A stretch of DNA of 64,000 nt from Fratercula arctica (taxonomy: Eukaryota; Chordata; Aves; Charadriiformes; Alcidae): contig CANTUZ010000001.1 of assembly GCA_947846985.1 (NCBI GenBank), positions 111,741,757 to 111,805,756 on the forward strand, in the 5' to 3' direction. The number at the start of each line of letters is the position of its first letter. Positions within the stretch are counted from its first letter, which is position 1. The translations under genes were made by a program, and so were the position numbers. The notes beneath the pieces were generated by a model that was not told the origin of the DNA, did no database searches, and worked only from the letters and a program-made list of their open reading frames with translations. Of this stretch, positions 24,401 through 37,355 are shown one piece after another.

Positions 24401-26572
24401 CACTATTAAGGAACACTATGCAATATTATCACCATAAGTGGACCAAAATTTTGTTATTTCAACAAAATTCTGCAGAGTAGCTTAATATTTTCATTCCTTG
24501 CCGGTGTTTTTGTGAGAACTCAAAGAAAGGTGAATTTTCTCACTGTGTATTTACTATTATCTCTATTTTTGTTTCAACGTAATTCCACTGTTTATTTGAT
24601 GCTGGTTAGTACATAATCTTATTCTTTGAAATGCTAATTTTTAAGACAAAGTTTACTGAGGCTGCTGAATAATGAGATATCATTATCTTCGGGTCTTTCC
24701 TCGAAAGAGCCACAACTGAACAGACATTTACAAACATAATTTTTCAATAGGGTTCCTGACACTATCCTTGATGCATATAAATGAATTAGATTAAATTCTT
24801 TACTTTTGTAGAATCTACCTTTTGCTCTCTCCAACTATGAGTTGCCTCACATAACCTTACAAGAGAGCCTGAGCAACAAATATCACTTGAACTTGCTTTA
24901 CAGTATTTGAAGTGCTAGAAGGAAAAGGTAGACACTACCTATTATGTCTGTCCATCACAGAGTTGGTAGATAATGTTGGACACCTTATCTGAACATTTAC
25001 ATTTCCTCAGGAACTTCCAAGGACCACAAAGGCCAAGTATAACAAAGGATTTTGTCAGAATGATAAAGATTATCTAAGAATCTCTATTTTGCTTCCTAAA
25101 TATTTTCTGCCATTCTCAAACAGTAAAGACCATGCCAATAGCTCTACGCCACAACGAAAATTCCACTGTGTTTCCAGGAATGTGGTGCTACATTAGACAA
25201 CTGGGAAGAGCTCCTGTCAATATTTTGCAGAAAACTATCATCTGAAGAAAATCTTTATAATGACATTTTTTCAGGGGAAGGGGGGAATTAATACTTATAA
25301 AAGCGGAAAAACTCGAGTTATGTAACTTCTATTTCACAGACAGGCACTCCAAGGTGGTAAGGCCATATTGTCCCATCAATGTTTCGTATATTTCTGTTTA
25401 GGTATTTAATGTATTCTGCTGGAAGGGTATTATTCACTCCCTGGTCTCCCCTTCTCTTTTGCAATTAAAAGCTATAAAAAGGTTATTTCTAATTGGTTGC
25501 AATTCTCCAGGGGTCAGGACATTTTACATTGCAAGATTTATGAGCCAAGTCAGCTAATGCTCACGCTACCAGTGATGGATACTTCTGTCCTAAGCAACTA
25601 ATTTCCTTCTACTGTATGTAACACTATCAGCCTTGTACAGAAGACAGTCTTGAATACTTTACAGAAAATTTGTATTTCAAGCCTAAATACAGTTTTAGTT
25701 CAATAGCTCATGCCCAAAAGAATTATACATGAGTTCTAAGTGGGTTAGAAGTTGGTTTGGCATCATCTCCAAACAGAAAACCTGCTTCTGATCTAGAGAT
25801 CGTGAGTCAGTCAATATTCTTTTTTAACTAACATTTTTAGTTGTGAAATTATTTAAATAAGCAACATGATGAAATCTGTAGAATTTCATGAAACACCAAA
25901 TTTATATTTTTATGCTTTAACCCAATTATATGCCAGCAGTGCCTACTTTGGTCCAATGCACCCAAAATGTTATTGAATAACTCATTCACAAATAGCTAGA
26001 TCTTTCAAAATAGGGCATATTTCACCCTGAACAAAGCAATAGAAGGGTTGAATTTGGCTGTTGTAGCTGTCCCTTTCTGTATAAAGTAGCTGTAACTTCT
26101 AAGAAACAGATAAGCTTATTTCAGAAACTGCAGTAACATGGCAATTCTCAACACTGTTTTGAGCTATGCTAATAGAAATATTCTTTGGTTGTATGTAGGA
26201 GAGCAGTGGGCATGAGACAGTGGTGCAGAATGCAACAATAATGAACATTTAAAAAAAAAACAAAACAAAACAAACTTTCTTACTGGGACACATTGGACAC
26301 AAATTCCCAAATTAATGTGAATTCTTATTTACAACTATCTGGTGTCGCTCTGTTTTAAGCCTAGGTATCACTATTTCATCCAAGGGTACACATAACCCAT
26401 GACCTGGATCCAGGGATCTTAAGAAACTGTTTCCAGTCAGCTGAGCCACAGCCACTGTGCGTACTGCCAGCCCAATACGATTGCAAAAGAAAAAGCACTT
26501 AGTTTAAAGAGGTTTCCCTTCACAATTGTTCCAGGTCGAGCAAAACACTTTGGTGTTTTGAATGCAAGTTGA
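15456..26572. other. Long non-coding stretch with simple-sequence tracts
   Basis: About 11 kb with no gene that I can support. Simple tracts are A16 followed by an A/C-rich tail (18597-18640), G12 (19027-19038), an A-run with GAAAAA units (20767-20807), an A-run at about 21072-21085, and A10 plus CAAAA units (26251-26274). A perfect 10-bp hairpin lies at 21997-22018. The frames at 16460-16813 (117 codons, minus) and 17218-17674 (plus) are among the longest but show no motif. Confidence 0.5.
20767..20807 (+). repeat. Poly(A) / (GAAAAA)n tract
   Basis: About 20 A residues followed by GAAAAA units. The minus-strand open frame at 20727-21011 gains a run of phenylalanines from this tract, which marks it as spurious. 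Confidence 0.9.
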
Positions 26573-26587
26573 TTTTTTTTTTTTTTT
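26573..26587. repeat. Poly(T)15 tract
   Basis: Uninterrupted T15. There is no flanking direct repeat and no recognisable retroposon body next to it. Confidence 0.9.
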
Positions 26588-29500
26588 CTATTGTTATTTT
26601 GTTTAGCTAGAATATCTGTAAAGGGGTGAATACTGTTTCAATTTGGTAAGCACCAGTTCCCTTTCCCAAGCTTCCCTGTTAAGGAATTCTTTCCTTACCA
26701 AGCCCTACTCATAAGGCCTAACTCTTGGCCTATGCACAGTTAAATTCAGAAAGGAATTATGAATATTAATACCCCAGCATCTTGCTGTTTGTCCAACAGT
26801 CCCATGAATTACCCAACACCTAAATTTCTTCCAGTAATGACACTAAAGCACTTACACGTGTGTTCCAAAGCTGCTTTAAAACTCAAGCAATGCTAAAGCC
26901 TTCAAAACTCCAGAGCTGTCCTGCTTGCAGGAGTTTTCTGACAGCCATCCTCAGGATAAACCCAGCCGATGCTGGGACTGCAGAGTGGGTGGGTAAACCA
27001 AACTGCCCAGTACCTGAGGCTCTCCCTAGCACACATGGCCTCCCTGCCGCACCTGATCTGAACTTCAGTCTTCTCAGAAAAATGCTCTAGTGATTAGCCT
27101 ACTTTGTAATCTCACTTGTTAAAGCAGTTTCAATTGGCGTAAATTTATTAACAGTGACGTGTTACCTCATATCTATCAGTACTATCAATTTTAAATAGCT
27201 ACTAGCCCCACTGCTCTCACACATTTCTCTACAAATAAACCATATTTTTGTTTCCTGACATGCATTTGTAACTTCGCTAATGTCTAGATCAACTACATTT
27301 AAACCATCTCCAATCAATATTTGTTCAATCATAAAAACTTCTAATAATGGAGATTTAAGTGCCTCCTGAAGTAACCTATGCAACACTCATCTTTCTTATG
27401 TTTAATCTAAAATTCCATTGCTGCCCATTATGTGTCCATATTCATTAGTAACAACAAAAACAGTTTATTCTCTTTTATTTTTGCAACCTTTTGCAAAGAT
27501 TGCAAGCTGAGACTAGACACTGCTGTAATGTATCCCTCCATCTTTTCCAAATAACCCCAGTTCTTTCAGTTTTTGACAATAGGTCATGTTTTCTAAATGC
27601 CTGATCACTTCCGTTGCTGATCACGCACAGGAAAGAATAATTGGCACAGAAAACTCCAGTGTAGCCAAGACGTTATGAACAGAATGACATTAATAGCAGG
27701 CATGCACTGAAAAGATACAAGTCAGTTGTTAAGCTAATTAAAAGTAATGGTATAGCAACAGAGAAAAATGTGTACTGGCTCAATATTGGGTTCTGTTGAA
27801 GACCTAATGGAGAACAAGTTTGAATTACTTTAAACAGTCTATGTGTCAATGAAATTGTCTTTACGTGCATCCATAGCAAAGCATGTTACAAAAATTATCC
27901 GTAGAGATATGATTTTCTCCTTGTGAATGCGTGGTTACCTATAAATAGCCTACAGAGAGGTCTGAAGCAAAGCAAAATTAACAGGGATCAACAAAGAACT
28001 CAGCTTTAGAGGGACACATATACACTGCAGCGTGAGAATAAGACTTTTCCAGTAATTATTTTCTTGATGCTCTTATGAAAAGGAAGACATGTAAAAAGAA
28101 ACCATGATAGCTTCTGTGAAAGTGGAACTAGTACCACAGAAAATAAGTGTCTAGGATTATCCTGTATCACTTCATCATGAACCAAAGAACTTCTCAAAAA
28201 GAACTGTTAAATTTTTCTGTATATGCTAAAACACAATGGCTCTACATTTTCAGAATAAAAACCTAAACCAGACTTAAATAGTGGGATATTTTTCAGATGC
28301 CTGCAAAAATACTAGTAAACTATAGTTGTTGTATTGCATGATTACTTCAAAACAGTAAAATCCTAAAATACAATAAAGAACCAGAATTTGCCACACTAGC
28401 CAAGAAAAACACGTAACTCTAGTGGTGGCACGGGATAAAATAAGTTCATTATGAAGACTATTTTACTTTATTTCAACTTTATTCTGGTACTTCAAAAAAT
28501 TTATAATTCTCCTATGTAGCCAGCATACCTAATATAAAGAGGTCAACAATGGACACTCTAAATCACAAAATGAACTAATTAAGCTTTAAGATGTAATAAA
28601 TCAAATAGCAGGGGACTATAAGAAAAAGATTAGTCTTCTGTACTACGACACACAAACAATGAAGAGAAGAGCCAATCAGTCCCTAAATTAACTTACCATT
28701 TCATGTACATAATGGTTGCATAGATACATTTATCTCTTTCATGCCTCATATCAAAGGTATCTTACTATTCTGCCAAGAATTTACCATTTGAGTCTTTTTG
28801 AAATACCATGTGTTGACAATGATCCTAATTGGTTTCCATGAAATGCCATATTCCTTTTCAACAGAAAAAGTCTGAGCTATTCCTACTGCCAATCATCAGC
28901 ATCCAAATTTTTGAGAAAAACACTACTACGATACGAACTAAAAATAAAAATTATACAAGATAAGGAGAAAAGTAGTAGACAGGAATATACACAGAAGGTC
29001 AAACAACTGAATGCTTTGTGGCATGACACAAGTACTGAGTGACATTTTAACGTCTCTTTGAGCTAGAAAGAAAAAGGAAGCAATTGGATTTTGTGATGTC
29101 CAAGATGATCTTTACCAAAACTTAAAGTAGTTAGATCTCATTATGAGTTAGAATAAGCTTATTTTCTTTGAGGGGAATGTGTAGACTTCTGTTTTAACAT
29201 ACCTACAGGCTAAGAATGATAATCCTGTTTCAGAGAGTAGGTAAATATTACAAAATCCTAGTTCATTTTCATTTACAATTCCCTACAAAAACACGTCTTC
29301 TGAACTCCACTGTCACTAAGACAGCCCTACCTATGATTTTCTTGAAAGCTATGGACACTTTGATCCCAGGCAACTGAGGACAGCATGCCTAGAAGATGGG
29401 ACTCCTGAGGCCTTCTGCTTCCTGTCAGCCCATCAGGATGCCAGCTGGCAGCAAAGCAGAGTCCTTTTTGCAAGATGCCCGACTTCCTTGTGGAAATTTA

Positions 29501-32301
29501 CCCAAAGTAATGTGTTCCCGCAGAACCCGGAGGCTGATAATTCCTGAGTATTCGAGCAGTGGGGTTTGGGGACTGCTTGTCAAATGAAGGAGAAATCCTA
29601 ATAGCTTCTAAGACGTGACTTGTCAGTTTATTTAAAAAGAGTCCATAATGTGCCTGCTTGTGATAGTAGAGGGTTAGCTCCTTCCAGGTATATGTTCTGG
29701 CCCTACTGCGTAGGTTGGGCTTCATACCGCACCCTTCTCAGTCATTGAAACTTACTTGAGCTGGCACAGAACATGAAAAGTCACATATTAATGATACATT
29801 CAGAGACACCCAGCCTTAGAGGGGCGTGTTAAGAATGGAAGTGAGCACATGAGAAACTTAAACTGCAATTTGTGTGAGACAGTTCAGAGCTGAAACACAA
29901 AGACAGCAACACTCCGCTAGTCCAACAATTTCATCCTGACCGGGGGCAAAACAATTTATGAAATTTCTAGGTCCATTTCAGGCAGCTTTTCTATGGAGAA
30001 TGAGCTTCACTTGTACTTCATGTAAGACACATTCCCTTGCATTTTACAGATCATGCCTCTTACGATTTAGTAATCTGAAATTAAGTAAGTAGCCACATCT
30101 AAACCACTCTCTTTATTATCCATGCCTACTGTTCAGGGTAGACAATAGGTTACTAACCGGAGAAATATCTGTACTTCTAGTCCTGGCAAAGGGCAGTATA
30201 CCATAAAAACAGGTACTGTTGGGGGTTGAAGTACTGGCTTCATTCTATCAGCTGCAGCTTTAACATCAGATTAAATAGAGTAAGAATTTTGCTCTACATT
30301 TACTGAACCATATTTCTTTCTGTACTGGTATACTTTGCAGAATTGCTGGTGTTAAAGCAGATTTCCTGAAACAAACAATCAAATACAAACCCAGTAAATT
30401 TACCTGAGTGCTAGGTATTTAGACTGTAGTACAGCAAATGGTGTATGCCAGAGAATTCCACTAAATACAAAGTACCTATTCAAGTCCCACATCACATATG
30501 TAGATAGCTGAACCTAACTTATTTGCATATGCAGTGATATAGGCATGAAATAAATATACTTATGCATAAAATACATTTGAATCTCACACTGAATCTTAAG
30601 CATACATAATTTGAATATATAATTAATCATGGAGTATCAATTTATTTCTAGTTTTGCTGTCTCTAATTTGTAAACATCAATAGCAATTCAACCCAACTAT
30701 AGTTTTTATACCCCAGATCATCAAATTTGAAGATATTTTCCACACTAACGATATTTCCACCATGTTATAACATGCAGGAGTATACAGAAGCACAAAACTA
30801 AATGGCAAGTATAATTCTGTAATAAAATAGTACATATGTGAAGGGGATTGATTTAGGTTCTATGTGGAACACTTCTCAACTTTAAAAATTCTTATACATA
30901 TTAATGTAGATTTTTTTTTCCCCTTTTTGCATTGAATTGTAAAGTAGTTTATAATGAGAAAATGACTCAGTTATCCCCACTTGTGCTACATTATCTGCTG
31001 TGGAATGGAGAAGGAGTTCATAATGAATATATATGTATATTTTTAAAAACGTGAAGGATTTATATAGAGTACAGGCCTAGCTCTGATCACCTGCCTATGG
31101 TTGAATTTCACCCATAGCACAGATGGCAGTATTAAGTATTTGAAAGCACCAATTCCTTTGAATAAATTGATGGATTCTTTGAGTTTTTTTATTGAATCCA
31201 ATTATTGGTGGGTAGGAAGATCCTTCCTTTTTTCCCCCCCTCCTCACTATAGATGACTTCAGACAGGTGCTTTGGAAAGATGCCTTAATCTATCTGCAGA
31301 TAAAAACTATGAAGTTAGCCAGCTGAAATAGGCCAAGGTTTCCTCAGAAACTTTCTTTTTCTTTTTTTTTTTTTTTCTTTCCACTCCCCACCACACACAC
31401 AACCTCCAAGAAGAGCCATCAAAATCAAAGAAATTCACTAAAAACATTATTTTAGTCACACCAAGTTATTTGAAAGAAAAAGACAAAATGATAACATATT
31501 TAATGTGGACATTTTAAAATACACTATATCAAGTGTTTGCATATGACATTTTGTTTTAACTAATACCTAAATATCACATTCTTAGAGTTCAAAGTTCCTT
31601 GAAAATTTGTTTTTTCAGGAACAAAGCATTTTGTTCTTCCCAAAACATTTTACCTTTCAAAGTAAATGGGAAGAAAAAATTACATCCTGATTGATCCAAA
31701 GCAATTTTCCTGACTTTTTGTTGTTGTTCAGCCATTACAGAAATAAGCACAAAAATCAGTTATTCCTCACAGTTTCATTTCTTAATGCTTTTTTATTCCA
31801 TTCTGGTGATGAAATTTTCTTTTGAACATTCTGTGGCATCATCTCTTCTGTGATGTAGTAGTTTTATTTTCATGGTACAGAACTGTTTACAGATCTTATA
31901 CAAGCATCTCTGCATAATCTCTACATCCACTTTTCTCCAGGGTTTCTGTGCATTTGCAGTCAACCTAGTTTGCTTACAAGCTTTACCAATATCAATACAC
32001 AAAACTCACCAAGACATTAGGTACATATACAGAAGAAATGAACATTTATGTTTATTTGTTTGGAATTAGATATCTTTTTCTTTTCAAAGCTAATGCTTTC
32101 AGAAACAAAGGAAAAAAACTTCCTTCTGAATGTTTCCTTTGCTTTTACCACCCACCCAGCGACTCTTTCATCTCTCCCACGGAGAGACTCTTAGCAACCG
32201 CAGCAAACAGGAAATTCTGCCATTCTTGCATGTGGATGCCTCAGAGTAGACAGAAAAGAGGAAGAAAAACCAGGAGTGATCTGTCACCCACATATTCTCA
32301 A
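26588..32301. other. Non-coding AT-rich stretch
   Basis: No gene or interspersed repeat recognised. 29330-29720 has a less AT-rich composition and two overlapping short frames without motifs. A polypyrimidine tract at 31348-31386 includes T15 (31362-31376). Confidence 0.5.
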
Positions 32302-32379
32302 AATCATAGAATCACAGAATTATTTGTGTTGAAAGGTACCTTTAAAGATCATCTAGTAGAATCCCCCTGATGGCAGGGA
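32302..32379 (-). mobile_element. Short CR1 3'-end fragment
   Basis: The plus strand reads AATCATAGAATCACAGAATT, then TTTAAAGATCATCTAGT and CCCCCTGATGGCAGGGA. That is the reverse complement of the CR1 tail with two copies of the 8-bp terminal unit, followed by the usual CCCCCTGCCATGGGCAGGG segment, here mutated. Only about 78 bp survive. It differs from the tails at 4816 and 15397, so it probably belongs to another CR1 subfamily. Confidence 0.85.
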
Positions 32380-34447
32380 AGGAATTGTTGTTTCTTAAAT
32401 GTTCCCATAAATAAAACCAATCAAACCATATACGTGGCAGAGATAACATGAAGTACAGGTAAAGACATCCAAATAGGACACTGCAGTTTTCTGAGCCAAG
32501 AGAGTATCAAAACAGCCTTTGGCTCAGAGGGATCAGAAAGGCCATTAGACAAAGCAAAAGGAATAAAAAGTCAGTACCTTGCTCAGTCACCAACAGGTCA
32601 CCAGAACCAACAGAGATGATCAATTGGGTAAGGATTAGATACAAGTATTAAGGAACTAAGAAAACATCTCATGAAAAACACATGACCTGTAAAGGGACCC
32701 TACCTTAACTGCAGCGCACATAGACCCAAATTCTTCATGCCCGACACTTTGTACATAACATAAGTCAGAATTTAAAAAGGGAGAAGTGTTGTGCTCCAAG
32801 GATCGCGAGGAACAGCCAAGCCACGACGATCAATATCTTCTTTCTGGAGCTCCAACAGTGTTGAGGTTACCTCACAAAAAACTGGTAACATTTCCGAGCC
32901 TTTGAACTGAGTCCATCAAACATTGGTATGTTGAGATGCCTTGCGCAAACACAGGAAAACCTCTCTGCAAGTTTCAGTGTTCCCTCATCAATGCATATAA
33001 TTGCTCTATACGTTGTACTGTAGAGTGGGAATGATTTAAGAGCTCTGTTTTCTTTATTCTGGCATTAGTGTTCAAAATGGTCAGCAAGACATTCCCCTCA
33101 CTTCAACAAAGCACCAACAAAGGTGCAAACATTGACAGAGAGTGAATCATAGGCAATGAGCTCTAGCACCTCTGATTAAGGGTTAAGTCTTTGCAAAGTG
33201 AAATTATTCTGCCTTTCTGATAATGATCAGACCTTTTTATCACTGTTTTTGAGTGCATTGGAAAATGTTGCTGCACAGAAGAGTTTGAACAAGAACAGCG
33301 TGCAGACAAACCCTTGCACAGTGCTGAGCAAAATTCTCCTTGCAACCATGCTATCATGAATTAGAGCGATATTCACTAACTTCACTGGCCCGTCAAATTT
33401 GGCCGAAACATCCAGACTCCCCAGTAGCTGATGTTACCCAAAGCTCTAGTTATATCTCTGTATCAGCTACTCTAGTCTCTTGAACAGGTGTCCATGGCAA
33501 AAAGAAGAATCTTGTATTTTAGTTTCCAATGTCTTCAAGTTAGTTGAATTTTGCTGAGATCCACAGCAGAGTTGGAGCAACTAAGCTGAAAAAAAGAGGA
33601 GCTCTGTACCTCCCACAGATCACATCAGTCTTTGGATGCATATTAAAACCTCTTGCATTCTTCATCCTTTGTACATGGTCAGCTGGCCATGGATGATTGA
33701 CAGCAGGTAATTTTAAGAAAATTGTTCCATGTCTTCTCTGAGGTGTGAATAGTGGCTCCTTGTTGAAGCTACTCAGACACTAAGAAAGCTTAAATACCAT
33801 TGCCTTATCAAACCAAGTGCAAATACCTTAGCTTCTCCACGTTGATGCTAATGACTAAGAAGCTTCCAGCAGCAACATCTCTGTTTTTGTCATGCTTCTT
33901 CCTTACCTCATGACAAGGAATAGTTAAAGATGAACAAAGAAAATACTAAATAAAAATCTGTATGAGTAACTGATTATAATGTGAAAGGTTTGTACTGTTA
34001 TTGTACTGTTGTACTGTTCTAGCCCCAGTTCTCGCGGGAGCTCGTGGATTTGATTCAGTGAGTGGCTTCTGAACCACTTGAATGCGCACAGTGAAGTCCC
34101 TCTGCCCAGGCTTGGTAGTAATTCTTCAACACACTTGAATGTGCCCTTTAGCTCTCGGATTTTATTTATTTATTTTTAAAAAGCGTCACTTAGAATAAGT
34201 GCTGAAACATGTGGACTGCTGCTCATGAAATTACAAACAGGGCAGAGGCTATCAGGAGGCCATTGAACACATCAGTCCCAATGCAATGCTACTATTACAT
34301 CGTACCCTGGTGTAATTGACCTTGAATTTCCTTTTAGAAATACAGATCTTCCACAGCAGCACAAGTGGACACTCCTGAATCAATAGGCTATAGATTATAT
34401 CTATCACTTTCTTTACTGTTCCTTCCCACACATTCTTAATAGTCTTT
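32380..34447. other. Non-coding stretch
   Basis: No gene seen. 33990-34018 has a small TGTACTGTT repetition. The short open frames lack motifs. Confidence 0.5.
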
Positions 34448-34469
34448 CCCCCCCCCCCCCCCCCCCCCC
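34448..34469. repeat. Poly(C)22 homopolymer
   Basis: 22 consecutive C residues, followed by GCCC. It reads as poly-glycine in the minus-strand frame at 34252-34485, which is therefore spurious. Exact length in the organism is uncertain, because such runs are error-prone in sequencing. Confidence 0.85.
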
Positions 34470-37199
34470 GCCCAAAGCAGAACAAAAATATTTGAAAATT
34501 GGATATTTCCTAGCCAGTACTCCTGTCCATCTAATATCTCTTGCCTCTATATTGGTGAAGGATTGTCCTTATAATTTCTGTCTGTGGTAGTCTAAGCAAA
34601 GGGAATTGGAACTGGGAGCAGTGCATCCCTGTTTTTTCCAGAAAATGTAAAGAAAACTTTCCTGACTCCACAGTGGTCAGGAAAAATAGCCTGCTACGTA
34701 ATTTTACACTTGTCTCCCTTTGACTCTGGTAACAAAAACCTTCTCAGTTTTGTTACCTATTTCCTCTGATTAACATCTGAGACAGTTTACAACAACGTGT
34801 GTATCCAATTCAACGTCACCAAACATTTGATGATTTCTATGTTCTTGAGAGCTAATGTTCATAAACACACCTCATGTGACAGTTCCGAGCAAAGCTGATT
34901 TACAGTCATTACCAGAAAATCCTTAAACTGGTATAAACCAGCATTATCACCAAATATCTAGGCCAGACCAAACTAGCACCACAAAAACAACAGCAAAAAC
35001 CAAGACCAAGAGTGAACAGAATTTTGTAGGTTTTAATATCTTTGGAGTGGGACTAAGCATCACACTCGCAACTGATTGAACTGTCTATTAGTCACCATAT
35101 AGCATCAGCTGCATGAAAAACAAAGTTTCCAAAGGAGCTATAATAAGATACAATAGCTAATGTTTTCAGACATGGAGACCCCATAAGCATGTCCGGAAAT
35201 GCTTAATGACAAAACCATAAAGCCAGGGCATCTCTGCTCTGAATTTACCCCTTCAGAACTCCAGCATCTAATGCCTAAATTAATATAATATTAATTGTTA
35301 AGTCATTAAACAATAGCACATGCTACTTTCAGTACTAGAAATAACACAGGACCCTACAGGTTTTCTTCTTGATGTGCTCAGAAGCATCTACCACTTGACA
35401 AAGCTGAGATTTCTCACATTTACGCCCCACTTACATGCATTAATGAGACTCACCTTTGATTCTTTTTCTTGTATGCTACATAGCCTAGATACAGTCTGTG
35501 CTCCAATCCTACTTCTAAGTATTTCAGTGTTTTACCCAGTAGTCGCTTAACACAGAACAAACAAAAAACACTCCAAGCACAGCTGAAACACAGGATTCCC
35601 CTCTTCGAGTTGGATGACCCACACACTTTCCTACAGAGCTCATCTTCAGTTTCTTATGTTTCTCTTGCTCACTGAATGCCATGGAAAATAAGTAACTTCC
35701 AACATACCTGCAGACTACTGCAGCTGAAAAGCTGACCACTGCCTGAGACACAGAGCATCATCCCTCTGGGTCAAAGCAATTAGACATTTGTAGCTCATGG
35801 GGATGGAGAAGGGAACTGACCTTTGATGCCCTTGATGACTCTTCCACCACTGATGCATCAACAGGAGTAAGAGAGGGGGGGACAACATCCACTGCAAGCC
35901 CCTCCTCCTGAAGTGAGATTTAATTAATTAATTAATGACCAGCTGTTTCCTTGTGGAAGAGCCTGCTTGCAAGAGAGAATTCAGGGCAGAGAATTCCCCA
36001 AACAGGAGGAGCTGTTCCCTAGGAAGTGGCAAAGCGGTACCAAAGCCCCCGAGCGAGCAAGATGTGATTTAAATCCAGCTCTGTCCTCAGTGAATTATTA
36101 TTTTGGTTATCTCAGGAAACTCCCCATTCTGAGATGCCTAACATCTCTTGAATATCGCCACAATATCACGCAACTCTCAGATTCATCTCGGATGCCAAGG
36201 CTAGTTTGGTTTCAGAGCCCCATTTTGTAGGTTCAGACTAAAGCCTAAATTACTTCAAAATAAAAATTGATTTTAATGCAGATGGTGCTCCTAAATCAAA
36301 GAAGCAAAACACCCACAAAAGATATACAGAAACTTCTCTCATATCCCAGATTGCCAACGCAGACCAGAGACATTTAAAATTCCATTCCTAATTCAGAAGT
36401 CTTAATAGGTGATATATATCTTAGAAGTACTGACTGCCAGTCACTTAATACCATAAAGCTTTCCTGCTTAGATGGATCAGTTTAGAAATCTTTTTAAAGG
36501 GAAACTTCAGCCTTATGCAAGTATTTCCATGAATGCACAGAAACATGTTTTGCATTCACAGATTTTACGTAAATTCAGGATGGGATTAGGATCCAAAAAA
36601 GCAATTTCTTGTGAAGCAGAGACAGAAAGGCTAATAGCTCAAATGAGAGGTACTTTCTTGTGGAAAGTATAGAATACGCATTCTCCCAAACACAAATTAA
36701 TTACATGAGTGTTTGAAAAGCTCATGGAAAATAGATTCAGTAGTGACGATTATTTTCATGTAATACAAACATTTTTTTTTTAAATTCCATTGCTGCCTTT
36801 TCAAAATTATATAGTTTTGAGTGCTTATGGTATATTTTCCTCTTTCTTTGAATTCACTCAATTGTATTATCTGCATTGTATCAAAGGAATTTATCTAAAT
36901 CAAATATAGAAGTCAGCATTTAGCTTGACAAGTGTCCGTTTTATTTTCTTTTATCCTAGTTTCAATGCATCTTTAAACATACAAGCAAATCCATTATTCT
37001 TCACACACAATAGTTTGAATTTCTATTACTAGTCTGTATTACCATCAACATTCCTCCTAATTACCATCCTTGGAATGGTATTTTTCAAAAATCCATTTTA
37101 GTCAGGGTTTAATGGATAATACGCACATATTTTGAAATTCACATTACATAATTAAACATATTCAATTTGATAATTTTTCAAAATAGCTACTTTCCCTTC
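34470..37199. other. Non-coding AT-rich stretch
   Basis: No gene or recognised mobile element. A (TTAA)4 microsatellite sits near 35920-35937. The open frames around 35320-36230 overlap on opposite strands without motifs. Confidence 0.5.
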
Positions 37200-37355
37200 A
37201 CATAAAACATATTTACACTAAATAAAACATATTCACACTATATTGGTTACACTACGCTATACACATATTGGTTACACACGATATGCACTATGAAGTATGT
37301 TGGTTACACTATACTATATTCATATTTAGACTAATAAAATGTATTTACACTAAAT
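37200..37355. repeat. Diverged tandem array of TTACACTA-type units
   Basis: ACATATTTACACTAAATAAA is followed at once by a variant ACATATTCACACTATATT. Then three copies of ATTGGTTACAC or GTTGGTTACAC occur at about 37242, 37267 and 37300, spaced 25-33 bp. A last GTATTTACACTAAATTC copy lies near 37339. This is an imperfect minisatellite with a unit of roughly 17 and 25-33 bp. Confidence 0.7.
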
